DNA from: Crossiella sp. S99.2
GTDB taxonomy: Bacteria > Actinomycetota > Actinomycetes > Mycobacteriales > Pseudonocardiaceae
Assembly: GCF_023094165.1 (NCBI RefSeq)
Contig: NZ_JALMDK010000013.1
Coordinates: 216,415-280,414, forward strand
Length of the DNA stretch: 64,000 nucleotides
Reading direction: 5' to 3'
The notes beneath the pieces were generated by a model. That model made no database searches. It was not told where the DNA came from and saw nothing but the letters and a program-made list of their open reading frames with translations. The position numbers and the translations under genes are program-made. Numbering within the stretch: the first letter of the stretch is position 1; each line of letters begins with the position of its first letter. Shown piece after piece: positions 16,994 to 25,572 of the stretch.

Positions 16994-19171
16994 TCAGGAG
17001 TAGTAGTCGTACTGCGTGGTGGTCGGTGGCTCGGCCCGGGCGGCCGAGCGGTCGTGCAGCACGAGTTCGATGCCGTCCCGCAACTCGTGCCTGCCACCGG
17101 GGCTGAGGTCCAGCTGATCACCGGCCGGGCCGGTCAGGGTGAGTCCTTGCGGGCCGCGGCGCACGGTGTACCGGTCGCCGGATCCGTTGTGGCCCAGGCT
17201 CATGCCCAGTCCGGGCTCGTCCCGCAGCACGAAGCCGAACCGCTCACCGGCGATCTGGGCACGCAGGGTGTCCAGGCTCTGGCCGTGGCGAGTCAGCTCG
17301 ACCGACACCCCGCGGATGTCCCGCCCAGACCGCTGTTTCCGTTGCCGCCGCAGGAATCCGATCACCAGTGCCACCAGCGCGGCGGCCAATAGCACACACA
17401 GCCACCAGAATTCCTCAAACCAGGACGGCTCGGCCACCACCACTCGGGAGATCAGCAACTCGCCGGCGACCGTGCCGTTGGCCTCGTCGACCAGCCGCAG
17501 CCGGGCCTGGTTGGGGCCCAGTGCGGTGCCAGGTGCGAACCGCAGTGCGAAGTCCTGTTCCTTGGCGCCCGCCGCCGAAACGTCCACTTTGGACGGTTCG
17601 ACCGAGATCACCGCGCCCGGACTGGGTTCGGCGACCTCGATCTTCAGTGTGCGCGGCTGGCCGGTGGAGTTGGTGACCTGGGCCTGGCCGGACAGCGAGT
17701 CACCCACGGTCACCTCGGTGTCCACGCCGTCCAGGGTCAGCGCGCCGCTGATCCCGGCGGCGCCCTGGGCGATCCGGGTCGGGAAGGGCCGCCGGTCGCC
17801 GCTGACGCCGATTCCGGTGACACTGCCGAAGAAATCCAGCCGGCCGCTGGCACTGCCGGGCACCGCGACCCCGCCGGTGTACTGGCCGTCGCCGTCCTGG
17901 TCGGTCAGCTCCACCGCGGGCTGGGCGCCGAACCCCTCGCCGGTCAGTTCGGCCAGGAAGCTGAGTCCGCGCAACTGGGCCGGATTGGTGACCGCGCCAC
18001 GGGAACCGCGGACCTGCATGGTGACCTGTGCCGTGCTGCCGGGTTGCGGTGCGGGCGGAGCCACTCCGATCACCGCGCGCACCGCGCCCTGGAAAATGGC
18101 CACCGCGCTGACGTTGCGTGGCTGCACCCCGGGTGGCGCGGACAGTCGCACGGTCCAGTCCCCCGGTTCGGGGTTGACGATGCGCAGCACCTCGGCCTCG
18201 GTGCCCTGCCCGCTGATCTCGAACCGGGATTCGCCGACGGTCCCGTGCACCGGCGCGGGTCTGCCCTGCGGATCATGGTAGGCCACCACCACCCGTGGAT
18301 CCCGTTTGTGCACAACAAAAGCGCCCTCGCTGGCGATCGCGGGCACGGTCAGCGGCAGGTCCAGGCTGCCGCCGGCGGGCAGGTCACCGGTGGCCGGATC
18401 GCTCACCCCGGCGCAGCGCGCGGACCGGGAGGCCGCACCAATGGCCCGCAGCAGATCCGCCGAGGTGGTGATCACCGTCGCACTCGGCGGCGAAGTCCTT
18501 GCCCCGCAACGATCCTGGCTCGCACCGGTGGCCAGTGCGTTGAGCTGGGCCAGGTCCGCCTGCCCAAACCCCAGTGGCCACACCGAAACCTTGGCCTGGT
18601 TCAACTCGGCCAGCAGCCCGGGCAGCTGTCCCCTGGCCGCGGCGTTGCGCGCCTCGGGGCTGTTGCCGTAGGCGGGGCTGCCGCTGACGTCCAGTTTGCC
18701 GTCGCTGAGCAGGTACACGATCTTGCGCTCATCCGCGGCGCCGGGCGTGTTGAGGTGACTCAGCGCGGCCCGCAACGCGGTGACGTGATCGGTGCCGTCG
18801 CCTTCGTTCTTGGCCCGGCGGCGGAGTTTGCCCACGCAGTCGGCCAGCGCCTGGTGTTTCTGCGGGGTGTCCACTGTGGTCGGTGGGCAGACCGGGTCGA
18901 TCGGCGACTGGCCGGAGGCGTCCGCGCTGGCGAATCCGATCACCGACACCGTGGACTTCGGCGCGGGCTCGCCCTGCACGATGACCCGCACCGCGTCGCG
19001 TTCCCTGGCGATGTCCTCTTCGGACAGACTGCCCGACTCGTCCACCAGCACCACGATCCGCACCGGCCGCAACTCCGGCGGCGGTTCCTGCGCCCCGGCT
19101 GGAAGGGGTGAAAAGCCGGACAGCGCAAGGATGATCGCCACTGTCCAGGCGGCCCATCGGTGCGTGCTCAT
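16994..19171 (-). CDS. Membrane-anchored von Willebrand factor A protein
   Basis: 725 aa, ATG 19171 overlapping the CHAT gene's stop. A signal peptide (basic start, hydrophobic run, PAGAQ cleavage zone near 25-28) precedes a vWA domain with a complete MIDAS: DESGS (44-48), Thr in EGDGTDH (127) and Asp in LLSDGK (157). Beta-sandwich-like regions follow to about 580, then one membrane helix (CVLLAAALVALVIGFL), an RRQRKQR stop-transfer and a cytoplasmic tail of ~115 residues. The tail (GMSLGHNGSGDRYTV to HELRDGIELVL) has the rhythm of a FHA domain, though that is weak. Topology: ligand-binding head outside, tail inside, suitable for relaying a signal to the cytoplasmic operon partners. Confidence 0.88.
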   Translation of the reverse strand: MSTHRWAAWTVAIILALSGFSPLPAGAQEPPPELRPVRIVVLVDESGSLSEEDIARERDAVRVIVQGEPAPKSTVSVIGFASADASGQSPIDPVCPPTTVDTPQKHQALADCVGKLRRRAKNEGDGTDHVTALRAALSHLNTPGAADERKIVYLLSDGKLDVSGSPAYGNSPEARNAAARGQLPGLLAELNQAKVSVWPLGFGQADLAQLNALATGASQDRCGARTSPPSATVITTSADLLRAIGAASRSARCAGVSDPATGDLPAGGSLDLPLTVPAIASEGAFVVHKRDPRVVVAYHDPQGRPAPVHGTVGESRFEISGQGTEAEVLRIVNPEPGDWTVRLSAPPGVQPRNVSAVAIFQGAVRAVIGVAPPAPQPGSTAQVTMQVRGSRGAVTNPAQLRGLSFLAELTGEGFGAQPAVELTDQDGDGQYTGGVAVPGSASGRLDFFGSVTGIGVSGDRRPFPTRIAQGAAGISGALTLDGVDTEVTVGDSLSGQAQVTNSTGQPRTLKIEVAEPSPGAVISVEPSKVDVSAAGAKEQDFALRFAPGTALGPNQARLRLVDEANGTVAGELLISRVVVAEPSWFEEFWWLCVLLAAALVALVIGFLRRQRKQRSGRDIRGVSVELTRHGQSLDTLRAQIAGERFGFVLRDEPGLGMSLGHNGSGDRYTVRRGPQGLTLTGPAGDQLDLSPGGRHELRDGIELVLHDRSAARAEPPTTTQYDYYS

Positions 19172-21699
19172 CGCTGTGCTCCAGGTGTCGACTCGGGTTG
19201 GGGGATACTGGTCAGCCATCGCAGCAGCGGTCCGCGACGGGTCTGGTAGCCGGTGTCGCCGCAGAGACTGAGGGCGGCCCACCGGGTGGGGTGCTGGTCC
19301 GGGGAGTCCAGCTCGCGTTGTGCGCGGAAGAGGGCGACATCCCGGGGATAACGTCGCAGCAGCTGCTCGAACCGGTCGATGGTCCGCGTGGCAAGCAGAT
19401 CCACGGTCTCCCAGCGCGCCGCGAGCACCGCGGAGGCGCCGGCGGCGAGCGCGACCCGGACGAACCCGAGGTGCTCATCGCGCCCGATCCGCTTGCCCAT
19501 GGCCGATTCGCACACGCCCAGCGCGATCGTGCCGGTGCGACTGAGGTCGAGGTCCTGGAACCGTTCCGGGCTCACCCGGCCTTCGGCCAGCAGCATGGCC
19601 GCGTTGGCCGGATCCCCGCTGTAGTCGCCGTGACTGTCGACGCGGACCACGCGGTAGGTGCCCGCGGCCAGTGCCGCGCCCAGCTCGGTCGCGGTGGCCC
19701 GCGCGCCGTCGAGCACCAGCCGGCCGGTGATCGTGGCGGCCGGGGTCACCGGCAGGTTCGGCAGGTTCGGGCCGTGCAGTACCAGCATGTTCGGTGGTCG
19801 GGTGCCGCGCTGCCCGCGGGATCGCCGGTGCAGTGGGGCGCGCGCGGCCAGGCAGGGCAGGGTGGATAGCGCGTACCGGCGGCCGAGCACGGTCTCCGAC
19901 TTGCCATAGCTGAGCAACCCGAACGGAATCTCGGCCAGTTCACCACCGGCCACCACGGTGATCCGCCGGACGTGCGCGGGCAACTCCGTCCGGTCGGACA
20001 TCCCCAGCTGCTGCTCCAGTTCGAGCACCAGCCGGTCCAGTTCGGTGGTTCCCGGCGGCGCCTCGGCCAGCTGTCGTGCGCCCTTGTTCCGCCAGCACCC
20101 GGCCAGCGCGTCGATCGTGCTGATCAGCCGGGTCCGTTGGCAGCCAACGGAATAATACTCAGTCGACACGCCACGCCAGGTTCGTCCAATGAGGACGGAG
20201 TGCACGGTGTCCGGAGCGGCGTGCAGCAGCCAGATCCACTGGTCCCTCGGCAGTCCGCGGACCGCCCGGCGGATCCAGCGCCGCGCCCCCGCGCGGTCGC
20301 CGGGCGCGGGCAGCGCGCGGGTGGCGCCCCATTTGAGCTGGGGCAGGATCGCCGCGCCTCGGGCCGCCTCGATCGCCACCGCGACCAGGTCGTCGACCCG
20401 GCCGCCCTGTTCGGCGGCCCAGCGGATCTGTTCGTCGAACTCGGTGGCGGCGGCGTGCAGCATCCGCAGCCGCACCGCGTCGGTCGGTTGCCGCGCCGCC
20501 AGTTCCTCCTCGGCCCGGTGCGCCCGGGCGAGGGCCCTGGCCGCGCGGTCCTGGTGCAGCTGGGGATCCAGTTCGAGGTAGGCGTGCCCCTGTACCCGCC
20601 AGGCGGCGATCCGCAGTACCGGCAGCGCATCCGCGGCCGCCAGGCAGTCCCGGCTGTGCGCCACCGCCTGCCCCGCCACCGCGGCGTCACCGGAGTTCCG
20701 GGCGGTGGCCAGCAGGAACTCGGCCATCGCCAGCTGCCATTCGGCGTTCTCGGCTCCGGTCAGCAGCAACTGCTCGGCCTCGGCGAACTCGCCCGCCCTG
20801 ATCAGCCAGCGCACCCGGAACAACCAGTGCTCCCCCACCGCCAACAACCCGACCGGGAACCTGTCACCATCGGCAAATCGTTGGGCCGCAATACTATTCT
20901 CGCCCGGCCGGGCCGAACTCTCCGCGGCCGCGAACAGCTCCGGCAGCGCGGCGGCCGCCTCCTCGTCGGCGCGGACCAGTCGCAGCAACCGGACCCGCGC
21001 CTCCAGGTAGAAGTAGCGCAACGCCGCGTCCAGGGGCCCGGCCAGCGCGGGCGCCAACTCAGCCAGGGCCTCCTCGTACCGCCCGGCGATCCGCAGTTCC
21101 TCGGACCGGCTCAACCGGTCCTGCGGCGACCGCGCCCCGCCCGTTCGCCGCAGCACCACCGGCCTGCCCTCGCTCAGCGCGAGCATCCGCAGGTCCTCCG
21201 CCAGCATCGCCACCGCCGCGGCGTTCCCCAGTGCCGCATAGGCTTTGCGCGCGGACCGCAACCGCTCCCTGGCCCGCTCGTACCGGCCTTCCTGCCTGGC
21301 CACCAGCCCTTCCAGCCGGCACAGCAGCGCGTGGTCCGCCGGGGCGGTGCAGCTCCGGCGGGCCTCGACCAGGTCCCTACCGACCGTTCGGTAGTCACCG
21401 CGACTGAGGTTGGTCTCCGCCCGCAGCAGCAACAACGTCGGCTGCGCGCCATACCTGGTCAGGTAGTCCGCACACCAGGTCAGCGCCGCCGAACTGTCCC
21501 CAAGCTCGCGCAACCGGCTGACGTGCTCGGCGGCCAGCGCGGTCCGCAACTCCGCCGACTCCGCATCGGCCAGCTGCACCGCCCACCGGTATGCCTGGTC
21601 CAGCGCGACCCGGTCCACCGCCTCCCTGGCCGCGGTCAGGGCGAGCGCGAACGGCGAATCCGAGTCGACGGTGAACTCTCCGCCCGGCCCCGCGGTCAT
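19168..21699 (-). CDS. TPR-CHAT (caspase-like) protease
   Basis: 843 aa, ATG 21699 overlapping the lipoprotein stop by four bases. Residues 1-~480 are helical, TPR-like (for example AALTWCADYLTRYGAQPTLL, YERARERLRSARKAYAALG). The C-terminal third is a CHAT domain with both catalytic residues: His 690 in VDSHGDYSG and Cys 730 in LGVCESAMGK, followed by the diagnostic AGASAVLAARWETVD. No signal peptide, so cytoplasmic. CHAT proteases are the effector in several bacterial immune and stress systems (for example with gasdermins or in Craspase), activated by release from partners. Substrates are unknown; operon partners or an unlinked protein are possible. Confidence 0.9.
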   Translation of the reverse strand: MTAGPGGEFTVDSDSPFALALTAAREAVDRVALDQAYRWAVQLADAESAELRTALAAEHVSRLRELGDSSAALTWCADYLTRYGAQPTLLLLRAETNLSRGDYRTVGRDLVEARRSCTAPADHALLCRLEGLVARQEGRYERARERLRSARKAYAALGNAAAVAMLAEDLRMLALSEGRPVVLRRTGGARSPQDRLSRSEELRIAGRYEEALAELAPALAGPLDAALRYFYLEARVRLLRLVRADEEAAAALPELFAAAESSARPGENSIAAQRFADGDRFPVGLLAVGEHWLFRVRWLIRAGEFAEAEQLLLTGAENAEWQLAMAEFLLATARNSGDAAVAGQAVAHSRDCLAAADALPVLRIAAWRVQGHAYLELDPQLHQDRAARALARAHRAEEELAARQPTDAVRLRMLHAAATEFDEQIRWAAEQGGRVDDLVAVAIEAARGAAILPQLKWGATRALPAPGDRAGARRWIRRAVRGLPRDQWIWLLHAAPDTVHSVLIGRTWRGVSTEYYSVGCQRTRLISTIDALAGCWRNKGARQLAEAPPGTTELDRLVLELEQQLGMSDRTELPAHVRRITVVAGGELAEIPFGLLSYGKSETVLGRRYALSTLPCLAARAPLHRRSRGQRGTRPPNMLVLHGPNLPNLPVTPAATITGRLVLDGARATATELGAALAAGTYRVVRVDSHGDYSGDPANAAMLLAEGRVSPERFQDLDLSRTGTIALGVCESAMGKRIGRDEHLGFVRVALAAGASAVLAARWETVDLLATRTIDRFEQLLRRYPRDVALFRAQRELDSPDQHPTRWAALSLCGDTGYQTRRGPLLRWLTSIPQPESTPGAQR

Positions 21700-24443
21700 G
21701 GGCAGCTCTCCGCGTTCGGCTCCCGCTCGCTGGGTTCCTGGCACACGCTGAGCAACACCAGCAGCCCGCCGATTCCCCGCCAGTCGTCCTCGACGCGAAC
21801 GCCACTGCCGCTCCCGCCGCCGAGCGGACCGCCAGTGCCGGCACCCGCGGACCCTGGACGTTCCTGGTTGCTCAGCTTCCAGGTCCGGTTTGACCCGCCG
21901 GGCAATCCCGGTGCGCCCGCCTCGCCGGTCACCTGGACCACCCGAATCCGGATCTTGGCCTCGACCGGGATCGCGGCCGGTGGCGCACCCGGCTTGTCCG
22001 TGCCCACCAAGGCGGCCGTATCGGCCTGGTACACCAGCGCATCGGCGGGCTGGACATCCTTGAGCGTGCCCGTCTTCTCCGACACCACCCGGACCGCCGC
22101 AACGTCCACTGGGGACAGTCGAGCGGGCACCACCAGGCGCACCTGCCGCGGTCCGGCCGGAGTGGCCACAGTGGACTCGGCGAGCACCCGCGAGGAGGTC
22201 GAGCCGCTGCCCACCTCGATCCACCCGTTGCCGTAGCGGTAAATCGTCTGCCCGTCCGGCCCCGGGTAGGAGTAGCGCATCCCGGGCGCCCCGGTCAGGC
22301 CCTGCGCCGGATCCTTGCCCACCCGCTTGATCGCCTCGCGCAGGTGCGCGGCCTGACCGGGCGAGGCGATGATCTCCCGCTCCGGCCGCGCGCCACTGCT
22401 CGGCGTTTCCTTCACTCGCACCGTGCCCGTGGACACCTGCTGGTACGAACCGCCGACCACCAGGTCCTTGCCCTCGGCCTGGAAGGTGGTCCGGTACTCG
22501 CGGTTCGGGTGCTCGCCGCGCAGCGGGGCCTCGGCGAAGGGCACGGATTCCCTTGGTGTGCCGGTGATCCGCACCGAGCTGCCGTCCGGTCCGCGCCGCA
22601 GGTCCACCGTGGTGCGGTCGGCGATCTCGCCCCGGTTGTCCCGGCTGACCCGGTCGAAGCGGGCCGAGCCGGTGGCCGGGTCGACCTGGGTCTTGGCCGG
22701 ATCCAGCGGACTCGCCCGCCGGATACCCTCGGGCAGCGCCTCGGTCCCGGATGGCTTGCCGCGACTGCGGGTGAGCCCGTCGGAGAGCGAGACCCCGCCG
22801 GAAATCCGGTACAGGCCACAGCTTTCGCTGGTTTCCGAGGGTATCGGCAGCACTGCCTCGCCGGTCGCGGACGGCGGGGCGACCACGGCCAGCGGACCGC
22901 GTTCCCGCAACTCGCCGTGCCGGGCGTACCAGTCGGCGAAACTGCCCGGCGCGCTCTCCGGCGCGCTCATCTGGATCCGGCCGCTGCCCTGCGTGGTCAG
23001 CCATTCCAGGGCCGCCGACCACCGCATCAACTGATCGGCCCTGGTGAACTGGGGTTCGTAATCGGCGACCTGGAGGTAGTTGCGGTCCCACCAGTTGAGG
23101 CCCCTGGAGAAGGAGTAGCTGGGTTCCACCTCGGTGCCGCTCGCCCCGTCCGCACGGGAGAACAGGCGGGTGGCCCTGGCCCCGATGGCCAGCCCGGTCG
23201 GCGAATAGGACACCGCCGCGTCGTTGGCGCCGAACCACAGGCGACCGGTCTCGTCCTTGGATTTGCCCGCGCAGAGACTGGGCGGCACCGGCGCCTTGGG
23301 GTTCGGCACGAACCCCGGCACGGCCGGTACCGGCACGCCCTGGCCGACCCCGGTCGTCCAGGACTTCGCCACAAGATCGACATAGAAGAGCGTGAAACCC
23401 GCCTCGGTGCCCGCCAGGCCGCCGTCGTAGCGGGCCTGCGAGTAGACCTGTCCGCCGTCCAGCGCACTGCGCAACGCCCACAACTGGGTCCGGTCCGTGG
23501 GCAGACCGGGCGCCGGTTCCCGCTCCGCCGCGGGCTGGAACAGCCGGACGGAGACCGCCCCGCGGAGCTGGGCCGCCGAGGCGTACCCGGTGCCGGACCA
23601 CTTCCCGGAGAAGATCGCCGCGACCAGCCTGGGATCGAGTCCGGGCACGGTGGCGCGCAGATCCTCCGGACCGGCCACCGGCTTCGGGTCCAGGGAGAAA
23701 CCCGGTAGCGGGCCGTCGGTCCGCAGGTAGCCGCGTTGCAGCACCGCCACGTCCGCGGGCGAGACCCGGGCGCCGGGTGCCGCCGACCAGCGCCACCCGG
23801 ACGCCCAGACCTCCTCCCCCCGCTTCTCCAGCCGGGCCAGGTGGCTGGTGTCACCGAGGAAACCGGCCAGCCACTCGGGCCGGTCGACCCTGGACTCCCG
23901 CCAGCCGTTGGCCGCCCGGACCTCCCCCGCACCGGCGGAGGGCTCACTGACCACCTCGATCCGCTGCTGTTCCTGGGCGATCCGGTAGCGGTGCACCTGG
24001 ACCTTGGCCGGATCGGATCCGGCGTCCGCGCGATGCTGGTCCAGGGCCAGGCCGATGGTGCGCGGCCGGTGCGGATCGTCCTGGGGCACCAGCACGTGCA
24101 GGGTGCTGCCGTCGAACAGGCCCCGGCCGGGGCCGGTCTGCTGGTCGAGCAGTTCGGTGAAGGCCCCGTCCCGGATCGGCGGGGACTCGTAGGTGGCGGC
24201 CGCGGTCCGGTCCGCGCCGAGGCCGAGTGCGGCGGCCAGCCCGAGCCGCGCCCAGTCGCGTAGTTGCTCGGTGACCTCGGGTCCGTCGAGCGCGGCCAGC
24301 GCGGCCGTGCTCGCCCGGTAGGAGACGGTCAGCTCCGCCGCGGTGTCCCGGTCATGGTGTTCCGGCCCCGAACACCCCGCTGTGACCAGCAGGAGCGCGG
24401 CCAGAGCCGCGGCCAACGACCGCGGCCTAGCTGCTGCGAGCAT
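21696..24443 (-). CDS. Large lipoprotein, first gene of the tubulin-vWA-CHAT operon
   Basis: 915 aa. ATG 24443 has a purine-rich GAAGGGGTAAGG site upstream and gives a clean lipoprotein signal (LLLVTAGC, lipid-bearing Cys 24). The rest is hydrophilic, Trp- and Tyr-containing and probably beta-rich; repeated RYSYPGPDGQTIYRYGNGW-like segments near 700 look like beta hairpins. I do not recognise a domain. The lipid anchor puts it on the outer face of the membrane, making it a plausible sensor or envelope-binding arm for the vWA protein encoded two genes on. The promoter should lie in 24444-24756, which holds a perfect palindrome. Confidence 0.8.
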   Translation of the reverse strand: MLAAARPRSLAAALAALLLVTAGCSGPEHHDRDTAAELTVSYRASTAALAALDGPEVTEQLRDWARLGLAAALGLGADRTAAATYESPPIRDGAFTELLDQQTGPGRGLFDGSTLHVLVPQDDPHRPRTIGLALDQHRADAGSDPAKVQVHRYRIAQEQQRIEVVSEPSAGAGEVRAANGWRESRVDRPEWLAGFLGDTSHLARLEKRGEEVWASGWRWSAAPGARVSPADVAVLQRGYLRTDGPLPGFSLDPKPVAGPEDLRATVPGLDPRLVAAIFSGKWSGTGYASAAQLRGAVSVRLFQPAAEREPAPGLPTDRTQLWALRSALDGGQVYSQARYDGGLAGTEAGFTLFYVDLVAKSWTTGVGQGVPVPAVPGFVPNPKAPVPPSLCAGKSKDETGRLWFGANDAAVSYSPTGLAIGARATRLFSRADGASGTEVEPSYSFSRGLNWWDRNYLQVADYEPQFTRADQLMRWSAALEWLTTQGSGRIQMSAPESAPGSFADWYARHGELRERGPLAVVAPPSATGEAVLPIPSETSESCGLYRISGGVSLSDGLTRSRGKPSGTEALPEGIRRASPLDPAKTQVDPATGSARFDRVSRDNRGEIADRTTVDLRRGPDGSSVRITGTPRESVPFAEAPLRGEHPNREYRTTFQAEGKDLVVGGSYQQVSTGTVRVKETPSSGARPEREIIASPGQAAHLREAIKRVGKDPAQGLTGAPGMRYSYPGPDGQTIYRYGNGWIEVGSGSTSSRVLAESTVATPAGPRQVRLVVPARLSPVDVAAVRVVSEKTGTLKDVQPADALVYQADTAALVGTDKPGAPPAAIPVEAKIRIRVVQVTGEAGAPGLPGGSNRTWKLSNQERPGSAGAGTGGPLGGGSGSGVRVEDDWRGIGGLLVLLSVCQEPSEREPNAESCP

Positions 24444-24541
24444 CCTTACCCCTTCGCTGTGCGCGTTCGACCTGCTTCGACACGTTCTGTGCCTCAACCC
24501 ATGACGGACGGGGAGCCGACAGGCGGCAGTTTTGGCGAATG

Positions 24542-24563
24542 GTCGCGGGAACGTTCCCGCGAC
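24542..24563. promoter_or_regulatory. Perfect 22-bp palindrome, candidate operator
   Basis: The 313-bp gap between the divergent genes (24444-24756) contains GTCGCGGGAAC (24542-24552) followed at once by its exact reverse complement (24553-24563). It is 99 bp before the lipoprotein start and 194 bp before the plus-strand start. A dyad this long without spacer, placed between two divergent units, fits a homodimeric repressor site controlling both. No regulator gene is obvious in the block. I see no convincing -10/-35 pair in the rest of the gap. Confidence 0.55.
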
Positions 24564-24756
24564 AGCCGTGTTCAGCTACGGGTTGTCGTCGGAACCACCG
24601 GCCATGACTGCTCCTTCCGGGTTCGGCCCGGCGGACTGGCGGCGACCGAGCTGGTCACCGGAGCCGGACACCCTCATGGCGGGGCGTTCCGGATCCGTGG
24701 ACAGCGCGGTGGTCCGTCAGTGCGGGGACAAGCAGTCGAGGAGGCCGGAGGCTCAC

Positions 24757-25572
24757 ATGGTTTTGACCACCTGGGACGGTCACCTGCGCATCGACCACCT
24801 CGCCGAGGAGGCCACCGTCGCGCTGACCCTGGTCACCGTCGAATCCGCGACCGAGCTGCGGTTGCGCAGCGGATTGCGGGCCGGGTTCGTCACGGTCGAC
24901 CGGCAGGGGCCACCCGCGTACGTCGAGGTCGAGATCCGCGAGGGCGGGCTGCCCGCGGATATCGCGCAACTCCTCGGCCCTCGGGTGGCCGCGGCGGTGG
25001 CCGAGCTGATCGCCAGCGGCCGGGCGGGCCGCTGGCTGCAACTCGACCTCCGCGAGATCGACGGCCTGGCCGCGGCCTGGGCGCCCTACCGGCGGGTCAC
25101 CCTCGCCGCCGAGCAGCCGGTCCGGGAGAACCGGGGGGCGCTGGGCGCGTGGGCCGGGGAGCTGTGGACCTGTCTGGGGCTGCCCGACTGGCGCGAGGTG
25201 CTGCGGGCGCTGGCCGCGCCACCACCCACGGTCGAGGTCCGCGGCACGGGAGAACCGGAGCCGCCGCGACCGGAGCGCACCGCGGTGGACGGCACCTGGC
25301 AGTTGCCCGCCGAACTGGCCACGGCGGTCGGGGTGGCGCCCGAGGTGCGCTGGACGGTGCGGCCATTGACGGACGAGGAGTTCGAGATCGAGCTGCGGGC
25401 CCGGCGCACCGGACCACCCGGCGGTGCGGTGCTGCAGGCGGGTCTGGACGACGGCGCGCAGCGGTGGATCTCCTTCACCGCCGGGGAAGGCGGCGAGCCG
25501 CGGGCGCGGCTGATCGGTGCGGGTGAGCCGGTGAGTGTGCGATTTCGGTCCGAGAGCAGGGGGTTGGGATGA
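24757..25572 (+). CDS. Hypothetical protein, divergent from the tubulin-vWA-CHAT operon
   Basis: 271 aa, not recognised. ATG 24757 was chosen because GGAG lies 7 bases upstream and the coding-like sequence begins there (MVLTTWDGHLRIDHLAEE); an in-frame ATG at 24604 would add 51 residues of low-complexity sequence and seems unlikely. The N-terminal half alternates short hydrophobic strands (VALTLVTVES, RAGFVTVDR, YVEVEIREG). The C-terminal part (EVRWTVRPLTDEEFEIELRA) is again beta-like and reads as a small sandwich. No signal peptide or membrane helix. Its stop overlaps the next gene's ATG by four bases, so the two are probably made together. Confidence 0.7.
   Translation: MVLTTWDGHLRIDHLAEEATVALTLVTVESATELRLRSGLRAGFVTVDRQGPPAYVEVEIREGGLPADIAQLLGPRVAAAVAELIASGRAGRWLQLDLREIDGLAAAWAPYRRVTLAAEQPVRENRGALGAWAGELWTCLGLPDWREVLRALAAPPPTVEVRGTGEPEPPRPERTAVDGTWQLPAELATAVGVAPEVRWTVRPLTDEEFEIELRARRTGPPGGAVLQAGLDDGAQRWISFTAGEGGEPRARLIGAGEPVSVRFRSESRGLG

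Noticed and set aside
21699..23796. Longer N-terminus for the CHAT protein (open to 23796)
   Set aside because: The extension overlaps the lipoprotein gene out of frame; ATG 21699 overlaps its stop by four bases, as elsewhere in the operon.
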